This document shows, in pieces, positions 25,641 to 34,549 of a stretch of 64,000 nt of DNA. The notes under the pieces were generated by a model. The model searched no databases. It was not told where the DNA came from and was given only the letters and a program-made list of their open reading frames with translations. Origin of the DNA: CAVVTR01 sp963751245 (GTDB taxonomy: Bacteria > Acidobacteriota > Thermoanaerobaculia > Thermoanaerobaculales > Thermoanaerobaculaceae); assembly GCA_963751245.1 (NCBI GenBank), contig CAVVTR010000009.1, positions 124,001-188,000 on the forward strand. The letters are read 5' to 3'. The first letter of the stretch is position 1. Each line of letters begins with the position of its first letter. The position numbers and the translations under genes were made by a program.

Positions 25641-28604
25641 CTAGAAGGTGAAGATCAGGGCGGAGTGGAGGAAGCGGCCGTACGGGTCGTAGAACCCGTA
25701 GAAGCCCGGGCCGTAATCGTTGTCCTGGAAGCCGACGCCGAGCGGCGGCTCCTTGTCGAACACGTTGTTGACGCCGGCCGTGAACTGGATGTTCTTGGTG
25801 ATGTTGTAGGTGCCCGACAGGTCGATGTAGTTGTAGGCGGAGTTCTCGTAGCTGCCCACCGCCTTGTACTGCGGGATCTTGGCGGGGTTGGCGAGCGCCG
25901 GCTGGTTGCTTGAAGCGTCGACCTTGACCGAGCCCTGCATGCGCCAGCCCAGCGTGAGGGTGGCCTTGCCGGTCTCCCAGGAGGCCTGGAAGCGGTGCCG
26001 CCAGTGGGGCTGTGGGATGTGGCAGCTGTTGCCGAACAGACCCACGCAGTCGTAGGCGTACAGGCCGGTGTTCACGCTCTCGTGGATCAGGTAGGTGCCC
26101 ATGAGGGCGAAGTTCAGGAAGCTGTTGCCCATCGGCATGAGGTAGCTGGCGTTGACGTCGACGCCCTCGGAGCCGAGCTCGCCGATGTTGAGGTTGGTGG
26201 CGACGGTGTAGCCCTGGGGCGTCAGCCACAGGGTGCCGTACTGGTCGCGGTGGATCAGGTTGCACAGCTTGGGATCACCGGTGACGGCGCACTGGTTGAT
26301 GACGTCGTCCGGGTACAGGGTCCCGATGGTGTTCTTGATCTTGATGTCGAAGTAGTCGAGGGCGACGCTGAGGCCCGGCAGCCCCGGAGGAGTGATCACG
26401 ATGCCGAAGTAGTCGGTGTCGCCGACCTCGGGCTGCAGGTTGGGGTTGCCGCCCAGCAGGGCGTTGTACTGCCCGGCCTGGTTCAGGCGGACGTGGCCGT
26501 ACTGCGCCGCGGTCACGCCGGTGTTCGCGCACTGCTCCTGCGTGTAGGCGGGGTCCGCCCCGGCGCAGGGGTCGTCGGAGCCGTACAGCAGCACCGCCTG
26601 CGGCCGGAACAGCTCCACCACGTTGGGGGAGCGCGTCGCCCGGCTGTGCCCGGCGCGGAACTTGTACCCGTTGACCGGCGTGTAGCTCGCCTGCGCCTTC
26701 CACGTGTTGGCGGTGCCCGTGGTCGAGTAGTCGGAGTAGCGGTAGCCGAGCTCGAGGCTCAGGTTCTGGGCGCCCTTGACGTCCTGGACGATGGGGACGA
26801 GCAGCTCGGTGTAGCCTTCCTTCACGCTGTAGTCGCCGTGGACGGGAAGCGTCGAGCCGCCCTGGCCCGCGCCCCAGCCCTGCTGGTAGGCGAAGTCGGG
26901 AAGGAAGCTCAGCCGTTCCTTGCGGTACTCGGCGCCGAAGGCAACCTTGATGCCCTCGGTGGCGGTGGGGAACTTGACCCCGTAGGCGCCCAGGTCGCCG
27001 TTGACCTTGGCGCTGACCACGTCGGTGCGGACGCCAGAGTTGGAGAGCAGCGGGAGCCTGAGGTAGTCGATCGCAGCCTGGGTCACGCCGCCCGCGTTGA
27101 AGATGTCCCACGGCACGCAGCCCGCGTTGCCGCTGGCGCAGACGGGCTCGCCGGTCTCGGGATCCGAGATGACGAGAAGGGAGTCCTGCAGACGCTGGCT
27201 GTTGAGGTCGTTGTTGTAGGTCTCGGGGGCGCGCGTCTGGGCGTGCAGGCCGTAGAAGTCGAAGCCCCAGTTCTTGCTGAGGTCGCCCTTGAGGCCGGCG
27301 ACCACGCGGTAGGAGGAGTGCTCGAGGTGGTCGGACCGCGGACCGCCCTCGACGTTGCGGCGGCCGATCTGGAGCGGCACCGAGGGAAGCCCGGTGGCCG
27401 GGTCGGTGTAGACCACGGAGGGGTCGTTGCAGCCGAACTTCTCGAGCTCGTCAGCGCTCAAGAGCGGGTTGTTGCAGTTGATGTAGTTGGTGACGTAGAA
27501 GTCGCCCGAAGGAGCGATCTGCGCGTCGGTGACGTCGTCCATCATCATGACGTCGAGGTAGCCGTGCAGGTGCTCGTTCCACATGTAGTCGACGTAGGCG
27601 CCGGCGGTCCACCTGATGTCGGGCCGCTGCATGAAGTTCACCGCGCCGAAGTTGAAGAGGTCGTTCGGCACGACGAAGGGGCGCAGGGTGTTGCCCGGGC
27701 CGCTGGTGTCCAGCGTCCAGTCCTGCTCGTCGTAGGTGAAGAAGTCGCCGGTCGGCGAGGTCCACGACCCGCCGCACGAGAGGGCGAGGCCGCTGACCGA
27801 GCAGTTGGTGTAGTCGCGGCGGTTCTTCTTCAGCGCCGAGGTCTGCCGGTACTCCACGTACGCCGAGGCGTGGCCCTTGCCATTGGCGAACTTGCCGCCC
27901 CAGGCCACGTAGGCGTCCAGGGCGCCGCCGTCCCACACGCTTCCGGTGGGCGCCTTGTAGCCGGCTTCTTCCTGGATCCTCTTGGCAGTCGAGTTGTTGT
28001 TGTTGTGCTGGAACCCGCTGTACTGGATGCCGCCACGGAACCCTTCGAAATCCCGGTCCATGACGAAGTTGACGACGCCGGCCACGGCATCGGCGCCGTA
28101 CACGGAGGACGCGCCGCCGGTGAGGATGTCGACGCGCTTCACCAGGAAGGCGGGGATGAAGTTGAGGTCGCCCGACACGGCGAACGCGTCACCGGGGGGC
28201 ATGCGCTTGCCGTCGATCAGCACCAGGGTGCGGTTCGGGCCGAGGTAGCGCAGGTCGACGGTCGCGGTACCCGTCGCGCCGTTGGCGATGGTGGAGTTCT
28301 GGGCGGAGAACACCTGCGGCAGGCTCGTCAGCAGGTCCTCGAGACGGGTGATTCCCGAGTTCGAGATCTGCTGGGGATCCAGGGTCGCCACCGGGCTCAT
28401 GGCCTCCAGGGTCGGCCGCGGGATGAGGGAGCCGGTGACCTCGACCTCCTCCTTGTACTGCGGTTGCTGTGGTTGCTGCGCCTGCGCCTGCTGCTGCTGG
28501 TCCTGGGCCGTAGCTGTTGCCGGATAGCCGACGACCCCGATGATGGTGGCGAGGACGGCCCCCAACAGGAGCCCCCGCCGGACGCCGCTTACGAAACGTC
28601 CCAT
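25641..28604 (-). CDS. TonB-dependent outer-membrane receptor
   Basis: 987-aa receptor. Signal peptide (about 1-34), Gln-rich stretch (AQDQQQQAQAQQPQQPQ), a TonB-box-like EEVEVTGSLI, plug domain (about 60-190: LEDLLTSLPQVFSAQNST, VDLRYLGPNRTLVLIDGKRM, VKRVDILTGGASSVYGADAV) and a 22-strand-type barrel ending in the required aromatic Phe (ALIFTF). It imports an unknown ligand using TonB energy. The extracellular loops carry an unusual set of paired cysteines. The ATG at 28604 has GGGAGGAAG upstream; a much longer frame to 28751 is not supported. A good promoter lies at 28675-28703 and a terminator after the stop, so it is a single-gene unit. Confidence 0.95.
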   Translation of the reverse strand: MGRFVSGVRRGLLLGAVLATIIGVVGYPATATAQDQQQQAQAQQPQQPQYKEEVEVTGSLIPRPTLEAMSPVATLDPQQISNSGITRLEDLLTSLPQVFSAQNSTIANGATGTATVDLRYLGPNRTLVLIDGKRMPPGDAFAVSGDLNFIPAFLVKRVDILTGGASSVYGADAVAGVVNFVMDRDFEGFRGGIQYSGFQHNNNNSTAKRIQEEAGYKAPTGSVWDGGALDAYVAWGGKFANGKGHASAYVEYRQTSALKKNRRDYTNCSVSGLALSCGGSWTSPTGDFFTYDEQDWTLDTSGPGNTLRPFVVPNDLFNFGAVNFMQRPDIRWTAGAYVDYMWNEHLHGYLDVMMMDDVTDAQIAPSGDFYVTNYINCNNPLLSADELEKFGCNDPSVVYTDPATGLPSVPLQIGRRNVEGGPRSDHLEHSSYRVVAGLKGDLSKNWGFDFYGLHAQTRAPETYNNDLNSQRLQDSLLVISDPETGEPVCASGNAGCVPWDIFNAGGVTQAAIDYLRLPLLSNSGVRTDVVSAKVNGDLGAYGVKFPTATEGIKVAFGAEYRKERLSFLPDFAYQQGWGAGQGGSTLPVHGDYSVKEGYTELLVPIVQDVKGAQNLSLELGYRYSDYSTTGTANTWKAQASYTPVNGYKFRAGHSRATRSPNVVELFRPQAVLLYGSDDPCAGADPAYTQEQCANTGVTAAQYGHVRLNQAGQYNALLGGNPNLQPEVGDTDYFGIVITPPGLPGLSVALDYFDIKIKNTIGTLYPDDVINQCAVTGDPKLCNLIHRDQYGTLWLTPQGYTVATNLNIGELGSEGVDVNASYLMPMGNSFLNFALMGTYLIHESVNTGLYAYDCVGLFGNSCHIPQPHWRHRFQASWETGKATLTLGWRMQGSVKVDASSNQPALANPAKIPQYKAVGSYENSAYNYIDLSGTYNITKNIQFTAGVNNVFDKEPPLGVGFQDNDYGPGFYGFYDPYGRFLHSALIFTF

Positions 28605-28674
28605 TACTTCCTCCCTTCTGTCCAACACCACTTTGCCTAACTCCTCCGTCACAGTAGCTCTGAATAGTCGGCCT

Positions 28675-28703
28675 AACGTATCACCGATGTAATGGAGTTG
28701 CAA
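28675..28703 (-). promoter_or_regulatory. Sigma-70 promoter of the TonB-dependent receptor
   Basis: On the minus strand TTGCAA (28698-28703), an exact 17-bp spacer and TACGTT (28675-28680), with the ATG about 70 bp downstream. The local sequence is distinctly AT-richer than the surroundings. Confidence 0.55.
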
Positions 28704-28863
28704 GGTCTCCGTAAGGCAAGTCAAGGGCTTGTGAAGCGGCGGATCGAGCAAGTGGCTGAAGGGCCTTTCGATGTGCTTCCGGGTCCGTTGCGTTTCCGTG
28801 ACGGGAGGCGGGAGAGCGAAGCGGAGGGGCGTGGCCCGCCGGACGGCGGGGACGGGACGAGAA

Positions 28864-28894
28864 GAGCCGCGCGGACGTGGTGTCCGCGCGGCTC
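28864..28894 (-). terminator. Terminator of the TPR-protein gene
   Basis: GAGCCGCGCGGAC and its exact complement form a 13-bp stem with a 5-nt loop; on the minus strand it is followed by TTCTCGT. It lies about 30 bp past the stop of the 28927 gene. The bases between 28704 and 28863 hold nothing else I can identify. Confidence 0.7.
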
Positions 28895-28926
28895 CCTTTC
28901 GCAGGTCCAGTGCCGGCGGTGACCGG

Positions 28927-30189
28927 CTAGTGCTTGTTCAGGTAGTCGAGCATCGCGCGGGCCGTGGAGGCTTCCTTGTCCGACGGCGCGAGCTGGAGGA
29001 AGTGCTCGAGGTGCTTCTTGGCGGCGTCGTTCTCGCCCATGTTCACCTCGACGGTCGCCAGGTAGTAGAGCGCCGTGGTGTTGTCGGGGTCGAGCTGGAG
29101 AAACTTGAGGAAGCGGTCCCTTGCCTTGGGCATGTCGTTGGCGTCGTACGCGTCGAACGCCATCTTGAGGAGGCCGTTCTGCGCCACCTTGGGGTCCACG
29201 GCGTTCAGCCCGACCAGGGCTTCCACGAGCTTGTCCTGGTCGCCCAGGGCGAGGTAGGCGTTGTAGCGGACGCGGAGCGCCTCCTCGCTGTGGGGATCCA
29301 CGGCGAGGACCTTCTCGGCCGCGGCGGCCGCTTCCTTGTTCTTGCCGAGCTTGAGGGCCGTGGTGGCGACGCCGTTGAGGGCCGGCAGGAGGGTGGGGTC
29401 GAGCTCGACGGCCGCCTGGAACTTCGCCAGGGCTCCCTCCGCGTCACCCTTCTTGAGGAGCTCGACCGCCTCGTTGTGCAGGCTCTTCGCCTCGGCCACC
29501 CGGTTCTCGGACTTCTTGATGTCCTCCATCGCCGCCGCGGCCTTGGCGTCGTCGCCGAGCTGGCGGTAGTCCTCCCACCGGGTCCTCAGCAGCGTGTCGT
29601 CCTTGACGCCCAGCGCGATGGCCTTCTCGGCGTCTTCGGCCGAGTCCTTGAAGTTGCCCTGCTCGTAGGTGGTGATGCTGAGCAGCGCCCACGCCTGACC
29701 GAGCTTCGGATCGTGCTGGATGGCTTCCTTCAGCTTGGTCTCGGCGGTGGCGTAGTCCTTCGCCTTGAACGCCTCGACCGCGGCGTTGTAGGCCGCGATC
29801 GCCTCGTTCGACGTCGAGGCCACGGGTGCGGTCCCCAGCTCGACCATGCCCTCGGGGTGCAGCGTGAACTCCTGCCGCGCCGTCCCGGCGAGGTTCCAGG
29901 TCAGCTCGGACTGGAGGGGCGCGAAGCCCACCTTGTCGAACCGAAGGCGGTACACCACCTCGATCTGGGGAAAGTCGACGGTGAAGACGCCCCGCTTGTC
30001 GGTGGTCTGCACGTCCCGGAAGTCCGGGACCGCCGTCGAGGTCGTGACCACGGTGACTCCCTCCACGGGGTCGCCCTTCTCGTCGATGACCTTGCCGATG
30101 AGCCGCCCGTGCTCCTGCGCGTGTACCAGCGCCGGGACCGCCAACAGGAGCACCACGAGCCAGACCATCATGGAACGCTTTGAACGCAT
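28927..30189 (-). CDS. Exported protein with carboxypeptidase-regulatory-like domain and TPR repeats
   Basis: 420 aa from the ATG at 30189 with AAAGGTGA upstream. Signal peptide (MRSKRSMMVWLVVLLLAVPA), then an Ig-like carboxypeptidase regulatory domain (about 25-115: GRLIGKVIDEKGDPVEGVTV ... GFAPLQSELTW), followed by seven or so TPR repeats to the C-terminus (AIAAYNAAVEAFKAKDYATA, AKSLHNEAVELLKKGDAEGA, FLKFLQLDPDNTTALYYLAT). Such proteins are common in the Acidobacteriota envelope and act as periplasmic scaffolds. It has its own promoter and terminator. Function beyond protein binding is unknown. Confidence 0.85.
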   Translation of the reverse strand: MRSKRSMMVWLVVLLLAVPALVHAQEHGRLIGKVIDEKGDPVEGVTVVTTSTAVPDFRDVQTTDKRGVFTVDFPQIEVVYRLRFDKVGFAPLQSELTWNLAGTARQEFTLHPEGMVELGTAPVASTSNEAIAAYNAAVEAFKAKDYATAETKLKEAIQHDPKLGQAWALLSITTYEQGNFKDSAEDAEKAIALGVKDDTLLRTRWEDYRQLGDDAKAAAAMEDIKKSENRVAEAKSLHNEAVELLKKGDAEGALAKFQAAVELDPTLLPALNGVATTALKLGKNKEAAAAAEKVLAVDPHSEEALRVRYNAYLALGDQDKLVEALVGLNAVDPKVAQNGLLKMAFDAYDANDMPKARDRFLKFLQLDPDNTTALYYLATVEVNMGENDAAKKHLEHFLQLAPSDKEASTARAMLDYLNKH

Positions 30190-30299
30190 CGTTGTCACCT
30201 TTCTTCCCGTGTCCACCCCGGGGCCCGGCGGGACCCGCCCGCCACCGGGGATTTCGTGGATGAGGGCCCGCCTCCCGCGGGCCGTCCCGGTCCGCGGGC

Positions 30300-30329
30300 A
30301 TTATATCTCGGTTCTTCTCTTCACTTTCG
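30300..30329 (-). promoter_or_regulatory. Putative promoter of the TPR-protein gene
   Basis: A perfect TATAAT (30300-30305 on the minus strand) in an AT-rich island, with a weak CGAAAG/GAAAGT in the -35 position 17-18 bp upstream. The ATG follows about 110 bp downstream. Confidence 0.45.
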
Positions 30330-30374
30330 ACTCCTTGTTCCGAGCCCGCACGGGAGGGGCCGGGCAGGAAGAAC

Positions 30375-30399
30375 GCCCCCGGGGCGGGACCCCGGGGGC
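30375..30399 (-). terminator. Terminator of the beta-propeller gene
   Basis: GCCCCCGGGG, a 5-nt loop and CCCCGGGGGC form a perfect 10-bp stem, followed on the minus strand by GTTCTTCC, 28 bp after the stop of the 30427 gene. Confidence 0.7.
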
Positions 30400-30426
30400 T
30401 TCGGTGACGCTGACGCACAGGCGCCG

Positions 30427-33400
30427 TCAGTACGACATGGACAGCCTTCCGAGCGCTTCCAGGGCGCGGGCGGCGTCGCCGGGTGAGGCCGCCACCGACG
30501 TGCCCGCCGCCTCCTGCTGCTTCTCCCACTGCTCCCTGGTCGGCGCCGCGACGGCGGGGAGCTTCTTCGCCGAGAGCTTCCGGTTGAGGTCCGCGAGCCG
30601 GGCGCCGGTGAGGTCGTCGAAGGTCTTCCGCGCGGCGGCGAGCTGGCCCTCCAGGATGTGCATGCGCTCGACCTGGGAGTCCGTGGGACGCCCGTCGTAC
30701 CCGACCACCGCGCCGTAGACGGCGCCCAGCTTCTCGCGCAGCTTCTCGTCTCCCGACAGCCACCCCGCCTCGCTGGTCGAGACGATGCCGGCCCGGAACG
30801 CCTCCACCGAGTCGGCCCAGGCGCGCAGCTCCCTGGCCAGCCGGTCGCGGTCGCCGAGGGTGCCGGCCCGCTCCCTGGCCTGGTCGCGGACCGCGATCAC
30901 CGAGTCCACCAGGTAGGTCAGGCTCTCGAGGTCCCGGTACAGCGCCATCGCCGTCTTCTGCTCCAGCGCGCGGTCGGCGGCGCTGTGCGGGGAGCGCGGG
31001 TCGGGCACCAGGGTGACCGTGCCCTCGTAGGTGTCCTTGCCCTTGACGAGCTTGACCTTGTAGGTGCCCTCGGCGACCCGCGGTCCGATGAACGTCGGCA
31101 CGAGGTTCGTCGCCGGCGGCATCTTGGGGGGCTTGAGGCGCATCGGCCACTCCACCCGGTTGATGCCCACGCGCTTGCCGCCGGGGAGAGTCGTGATGAG
31201 CGAGCCGTCATGGTCGTAGACCTCCACCTTGAGGTCGCCGAAGATGTGCCGCTTCTTGAGCCAGTAGGTGATGACCGCCGCCTCCTGCGGGTTCCGTCCG
31301 ACGAACTCGTCGTCGCCGGGGAAGTCCTGCAGGGTGGCTGTGATGGTCATCGCCGCCGGCCGGGCCGGGAGCAGCGCCGCCTTGGCCTGGAGGGTCGCGG
31401 CGGTGAGGGCGCGGATCGGGGTGAGGTCGTCGATGATAAAGACGCCACGGCCGTGGGTCGCGATGACCAGGTCGTTCTCGCGGTTCTGGATGGCGAGGTC
31501 GTGGACCGCCACCTCGGGCAGGTTGCCCTTGAAGCGGGCCCACTGCGCGCCGCCATCCAGGGAGACCCACAGCCCCCGCTCGGTGCCGAGGAACAGCAGG
31601 TCCGGGTTGACCGTGTCCTCGCGGATCACCCAGGCGTAGCCGCGGATCGCGTCCGTGACGAGGCTCGTCCACGTCCGGCCGTAGTCCGTGGTACGGAAGA
31701 CGTACGTCTTCATGTCGCCCGTCCGGTGCCCGTCGAGCGTGACGTAGGCGGTCCCCTTCGCGTGCCTGCTTCCCGAAACGCTGGACACCCAGGTGCCCTT
31801 CGGCACGCCGGGAAGGTTGCCGAAGACGTCGGTCCAGGTCCTGCCGGCGTCGCGGGTGAGCTGGAGGCGGCCGTCGTCGGTGCCGGCCCAGATGGTGTCG
31901 TGGTCGCCGGGCGCCTCGGAGATGCAGTAGATGGTCGCGTTGTTCTCCGCGGTGGAGTTGTCGATGGTCAGGCCGCCCGACTGCTTCTGCCGCTGGCGAC
32001 GCGGGTCGTTGGTGGTGAGGTCCGGGGAGATGCGCTCCCAGGAGTCGCCGCGGTCGCGGGAGCGGAAGAGGACCTGCGCCCCGACGTACAGCGTGCCGGG
32101 ATCGTTGACCGACAGGTGCACCGGGGCGTTCCAGTTGAAGCGCAGCTCCGCCTCTCCCTTGTCCGCGTAGGGCTCGATGTCCTTGATCTCGGAGAGGGAC
32201 TTGCGCACCCTCAGGAGCTTGCCGCCCTGGTACTCGGAGTAGGCGATGTCCGGGTCGGTGGGGTCCGGGAACGCCCAGAAGCCGTCGCCGTAGCCGATGT
32301 TGTTCCAGTCCCGGTTGCGGATGCCGCCGGGGGCGCTGGACGGGCCCTGCCAGGACCCGTTGTCCTGGAGCCCGCCGTAGACGCTGTAGGGGAACGCGTT
32401 GTCCGTCGACACGTGATAGAACTGAGAGACCGGCAGGGAGCGCACGAAGGCGAAGTGGTGGGCCCGGTCCCGCGAGATGTACACGCCGCCGTCCGTGCCG
32501 AGGACCATCTCGTTGTGGTCGGCGGGGTTGATCCACAGGGCGTGGTGGTCGCTGTGCACCCCGCCCTCCGCGCTCATCAGCGCCGAGGTGAACGACTCGC
32601 CGCCGTCGGTGGAGATGGCCAGCGAGAGGCCGGGCTTGTAGACCGTGTCGAAGTCCACGGGGTCCACCACGATCAGGCCGAAGTAGAACGGCCTCATGGT
32701 GACGCTCATGGACCCGTTGACCCGTGTCCAGGAGGCGCCGGTGTCGTCGGAGCGGTACAGCGCCGTGTCCTTCGCCTCGACCAGAGCGTACAGGCGGCTC
32801 GGCCGCGACGGCGCCACCGCCACCGCGATGCGTCCCTTTTCACCGGCCGGCAGCCCGTTGGTGAGCTCCTTCCAGGTCTCGCCGCCGTCGGTGGACCGGT
32901 ACAGCCCGGAGCCCTTGCCGCCGGAGGTGAAGAAGTCGGGGTAGCGGCGGAACTGCCACATCCCGGCGTAGAGGGTCCGCGGCTGCTGCGGGTCGATGGC
33001 GAGGTCCGAGCACCCGGTGTTGTCGTCGATGAAGAGGACCTTCTTCCATGTCTTGCCGCCGTCGGTGGTCCTGAACACGCCGCGCTCGGCGTTGGCGTTC
33101 CACAGGTGGCCGGTGGCACAGGCGTACACGGTGTCGTGGTGCTTCGGATCGACGACGATGCGGGCGATGCGCTCGGTGTCTCCGAGGCCCACGTGCTGCC
33201 AGCTGTCGCCGCCGTCGGTGGACTTGTAGACGCCGTCCCCGACCGAGACGCTGTTGCGCACCCAGCTCTCGCCCGTGCCGACCCACACGGTGGAAGGGTC
33301 GGTGGGATCGACGGCGATGGCGCCGATGGACTGGGTGTGCTCGTCGAAGACCGGCTTGAAGGTGGTGCCGGCGTCCACCGACTTCCAGACGCCGCCGCCG

Positions 33401-33609
33401 GCCGCGCCGACGTAGATGGTGAGAGGCCTGCCGGCAACCGCGTCGATGGCCGCGATGCGCCCGCTCATGGTGGCCGGGCCGATGGCCCGCGCCTCGATTC
33501 CGCCGAAGGTGTCGCTGGTGATGGTGACCGGTTCCTCGGCTCCCGCGCCCGCCGTCAGCGCCGCGAACGCCGCCGCGGCGAGCAGGGGCCGCCAGTTCTT
33601 CACTGCCAT
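30427..33609 (-). CDS. Large exported sortilin/BNR-type beta-propeller protein
   Basis: 1060 aa with a signal peptide (1-24). Most of the protein is made of repeats with BNR/Asp-box motifs: GVYKSTDGGDSWQHVG, GVFRTTDGGKTWKKV, GLYRSTDGGETWKEL, ALYRSDDTGASWTRV, RLQLTRDAGRTWTDV and others, as in VPS10/sortilin propellers; two propellers fit in about 30-730. Residues 760-880 look Ig-like (KVEVYDHDGSLITTLPGGKR) and the last 170 residues are helical. The family is often labelled glycosyl hydrolase but no catalytic acid pair is evident, so binding or a structural surface role is more likely. Minus-strand neighbour of a LolA-like gene, 31 bp apart, so probably co-transcribed. Confidence 0.88.
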   Translation of the reverse strand: MAVKNWRPLLAAAAFAALTAGAGAEEPVTITSDTFGGIEARAIGPATMSGRIAAIDAVAGRPLTIYVGAAGGGVWKSVDAGTTFKPVFDEHTQSIGAIAVDPTDPSTVWVGTGESWVRNSVSVGDGVYKSTDGGDSWQHVGLGDTERIARIVVDPKHHDTVYACATGHLWNANAERGVFRTTDGGKTWKKVLFIDDNTGCSDLAIDPQQPRTLYAGMWQFRRYPDFFTSGGKGSGLYRSTDGGETWKELTNGLPAGEKGRIAVAVAPSRPSRLYALVEAKDTALYRSDDTGASWTRVNGSMSVTMRPFYFGLIVVDPVDFDTVYKPGLSLAISTDGGESFTSALMSAEGGVHSDHHALWINPADHNEMVLGTDGGVYISRDRAHHFAFVRSLPVSQFYHVSTDNAFPYSVYGGLQDNGSWQGPSSAPGGIRNRDWNNIGYGDGFWAFPDPTDPDIAYSEYQGGKLLRVRKSLSEIKDIEPYADKGEAELRFNWNAPVHLSVNDPGTLYVGAQVLFRSRDRGDSWERISPDLTTNDPRRQRQKQSGGLTIDNSTAENNATIYCISEAPGDHDTIWAGTDDGRLQLTRDAGRTWTDVFGNLPGVPKGTWVSSVSGSRHAKGTAYVTLDGHRTGDMKTYVFRTTDYGRTWTSLVTDAIRGYAWVIREDTVNPDLLFLGTERGLWVSLDGGAQWARFKGNLPEVAVHDLAIQNRENDLVIATHGRGVFIIDDLTPIRALTAATLQAKAALLPARPAAMTITATLQDFPGDDEFVGRNPQEAAVITYWLKKRHIFGDLKVEVYDHDGSLITTLPGGKRVGINRVEWPMRLKPPKMPPATNLVPTFIGPRVAEGTYKVKLVKGKDTYEGTVTLVPDPRSPHSAADRALEQKTAMALYRDLESLTYLVDSVIAVRDQARERAGTLGDRDRLARELRAWADSVEAFRAGIVSTSEAGWLSGDEKLREKLGAVYGAVVGYDGRPTDSQVERMHILEGQLAAARKTFDDLTGARLADLNRKLSAKKLPAVAAPTREQWEKQQEAAGTSVAASPGDAARALEALGRLSMSY

Positions 33610-33640
33610 GGTGCGCCTCCTCGGTTCGGCCCGACCGCGA

Positions 33641-34405
33641 TCAGTTGGACGGCTGCCCGGCAGGCTTCTCCTTCGCCTGCGGCGCCGGCATCGCGAACAG
33701 CGCGTCGTCCACGGGAACGTTGAGCTCGACGGTCTTGAAGGTCATGGTCTGGCCCTGGGGCGCGCCCTTGGCCTTCGTGGTGATCGAGAACGGGAGCATG
33801 AGACCGTCGACCTCCTTGTAGTCGCCGCTCGAGGACTCGAACTCCATCTCCTGGCCGCGGATGGTGCGCTTGCCCTCGCTCTTGATCTCCAGGTAGTAGT
33901 CGGCGTCGAGGTAGATGGTGGTCGCCTCACCGCTCTTGCGCGTGACCTCGAGCTTGTAGGCGTCGGTGCCCTCGACGTTCTCCTTGCCGAGGAGCTCCAC
34001 CTTGTTGCCCTTGGCCTTCCAGTCGACGAGGGGCCCCTCGAAGTCGGCCTCGTCCGCGACGCTCTTGACCACGTCCTCGGGCATCTTCTCGGGCTCGGTC
34101 TTGCCCATGAACGGCAGGTACATCCACCCCGAGGTGCCGTCGAACGCCTGGATCCCCGTCTGGCCCTGCACGGTGAACTCCGTGCGGATCTTGTCCGGGC
34201 GCTTCCAGTAGAAGGTGAACGGCGCGTCGACCCCCGGACCCACCGTCATGGTGCCGGTGATCTTGGCGGTCTGGACCGCCTCCAGCTTGGCCAGCCCCCC
34301 CCGCGCCTCGTAGTACTTGGCCAGGACGTCGTCCAGGGTCTGAGCGCCCGCCGAGACCGCCAGCACCGCGGCCAGACCGGCCACGCACATCGCTTTCTTG
34401 AGCAT
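33641..34405 (-). CDS. LolA-like outer-membrane lipoprotein-sorting family protein
   Basis: 254 aa with a signal peptide (1-21). Starts LDDVLAKYYEARGGLAKLEA and continues with half-barrel strands (ITGTMTVGPG, FTFYWKRPDKIRTEFTVQGQ, TGIQAFDGTSGWMYLPFMG), a pattern seen in DUF4292/LolA-like proteins of Acidobacteria and Bacteroidota. Such proteins hold lipid or acyl chains in the periplasm, but unlike true LolA no LolB or LolCDE partner is adjacent. It lies upstream of the large propeller gene in the same direction and may share its transcript. Confidence 0.75.
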   Translation of the reverse strand: MLKKAMCVAGLAAVLAVSAGAQTLDDVLAKYYEARGGLAKLEAVQTAKITGTMTVGPGVDAPFTFYWKRPDKIRTEFTVQGQTGIQAFDGTSGWMYLPFMGKTEPEKMPEDVVKSVADEADFEGPLVDWKAKGNKVELLGKENVEGTDAYKLEVTRKSGEATTIYLDADYYLEIKSEGKRTIRGQEMEFESSSGDYKEVDGLMLPFSITTKAKGAPQGQTMTFKTVELNVPVDDALFAMPAPQAKEKPAGQPSN

Positions 34406-34549
34406 CGTTGTCCTCCCTGTTCCCGGGCTTCGCCCGTCACCGTGGAGCGCCGGGCTTCGTACGCTCCCGCGCCGCGGAATCGGTTTCCGTGGCGGACCCG
34501 TGTCTCCGGATCGAGTGCTGAGGCGAGTGTAGCGCAGAGCGGCGGGGGA

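Noticed and set aside
30427..33609. Active glycosyl hydrolase (sialidase)
   Set aside because: Asp-box repeats are structural; the sialidase Arg triad and Tyr/Glu pair are not recognisable, so only a propeller fold is claimed.
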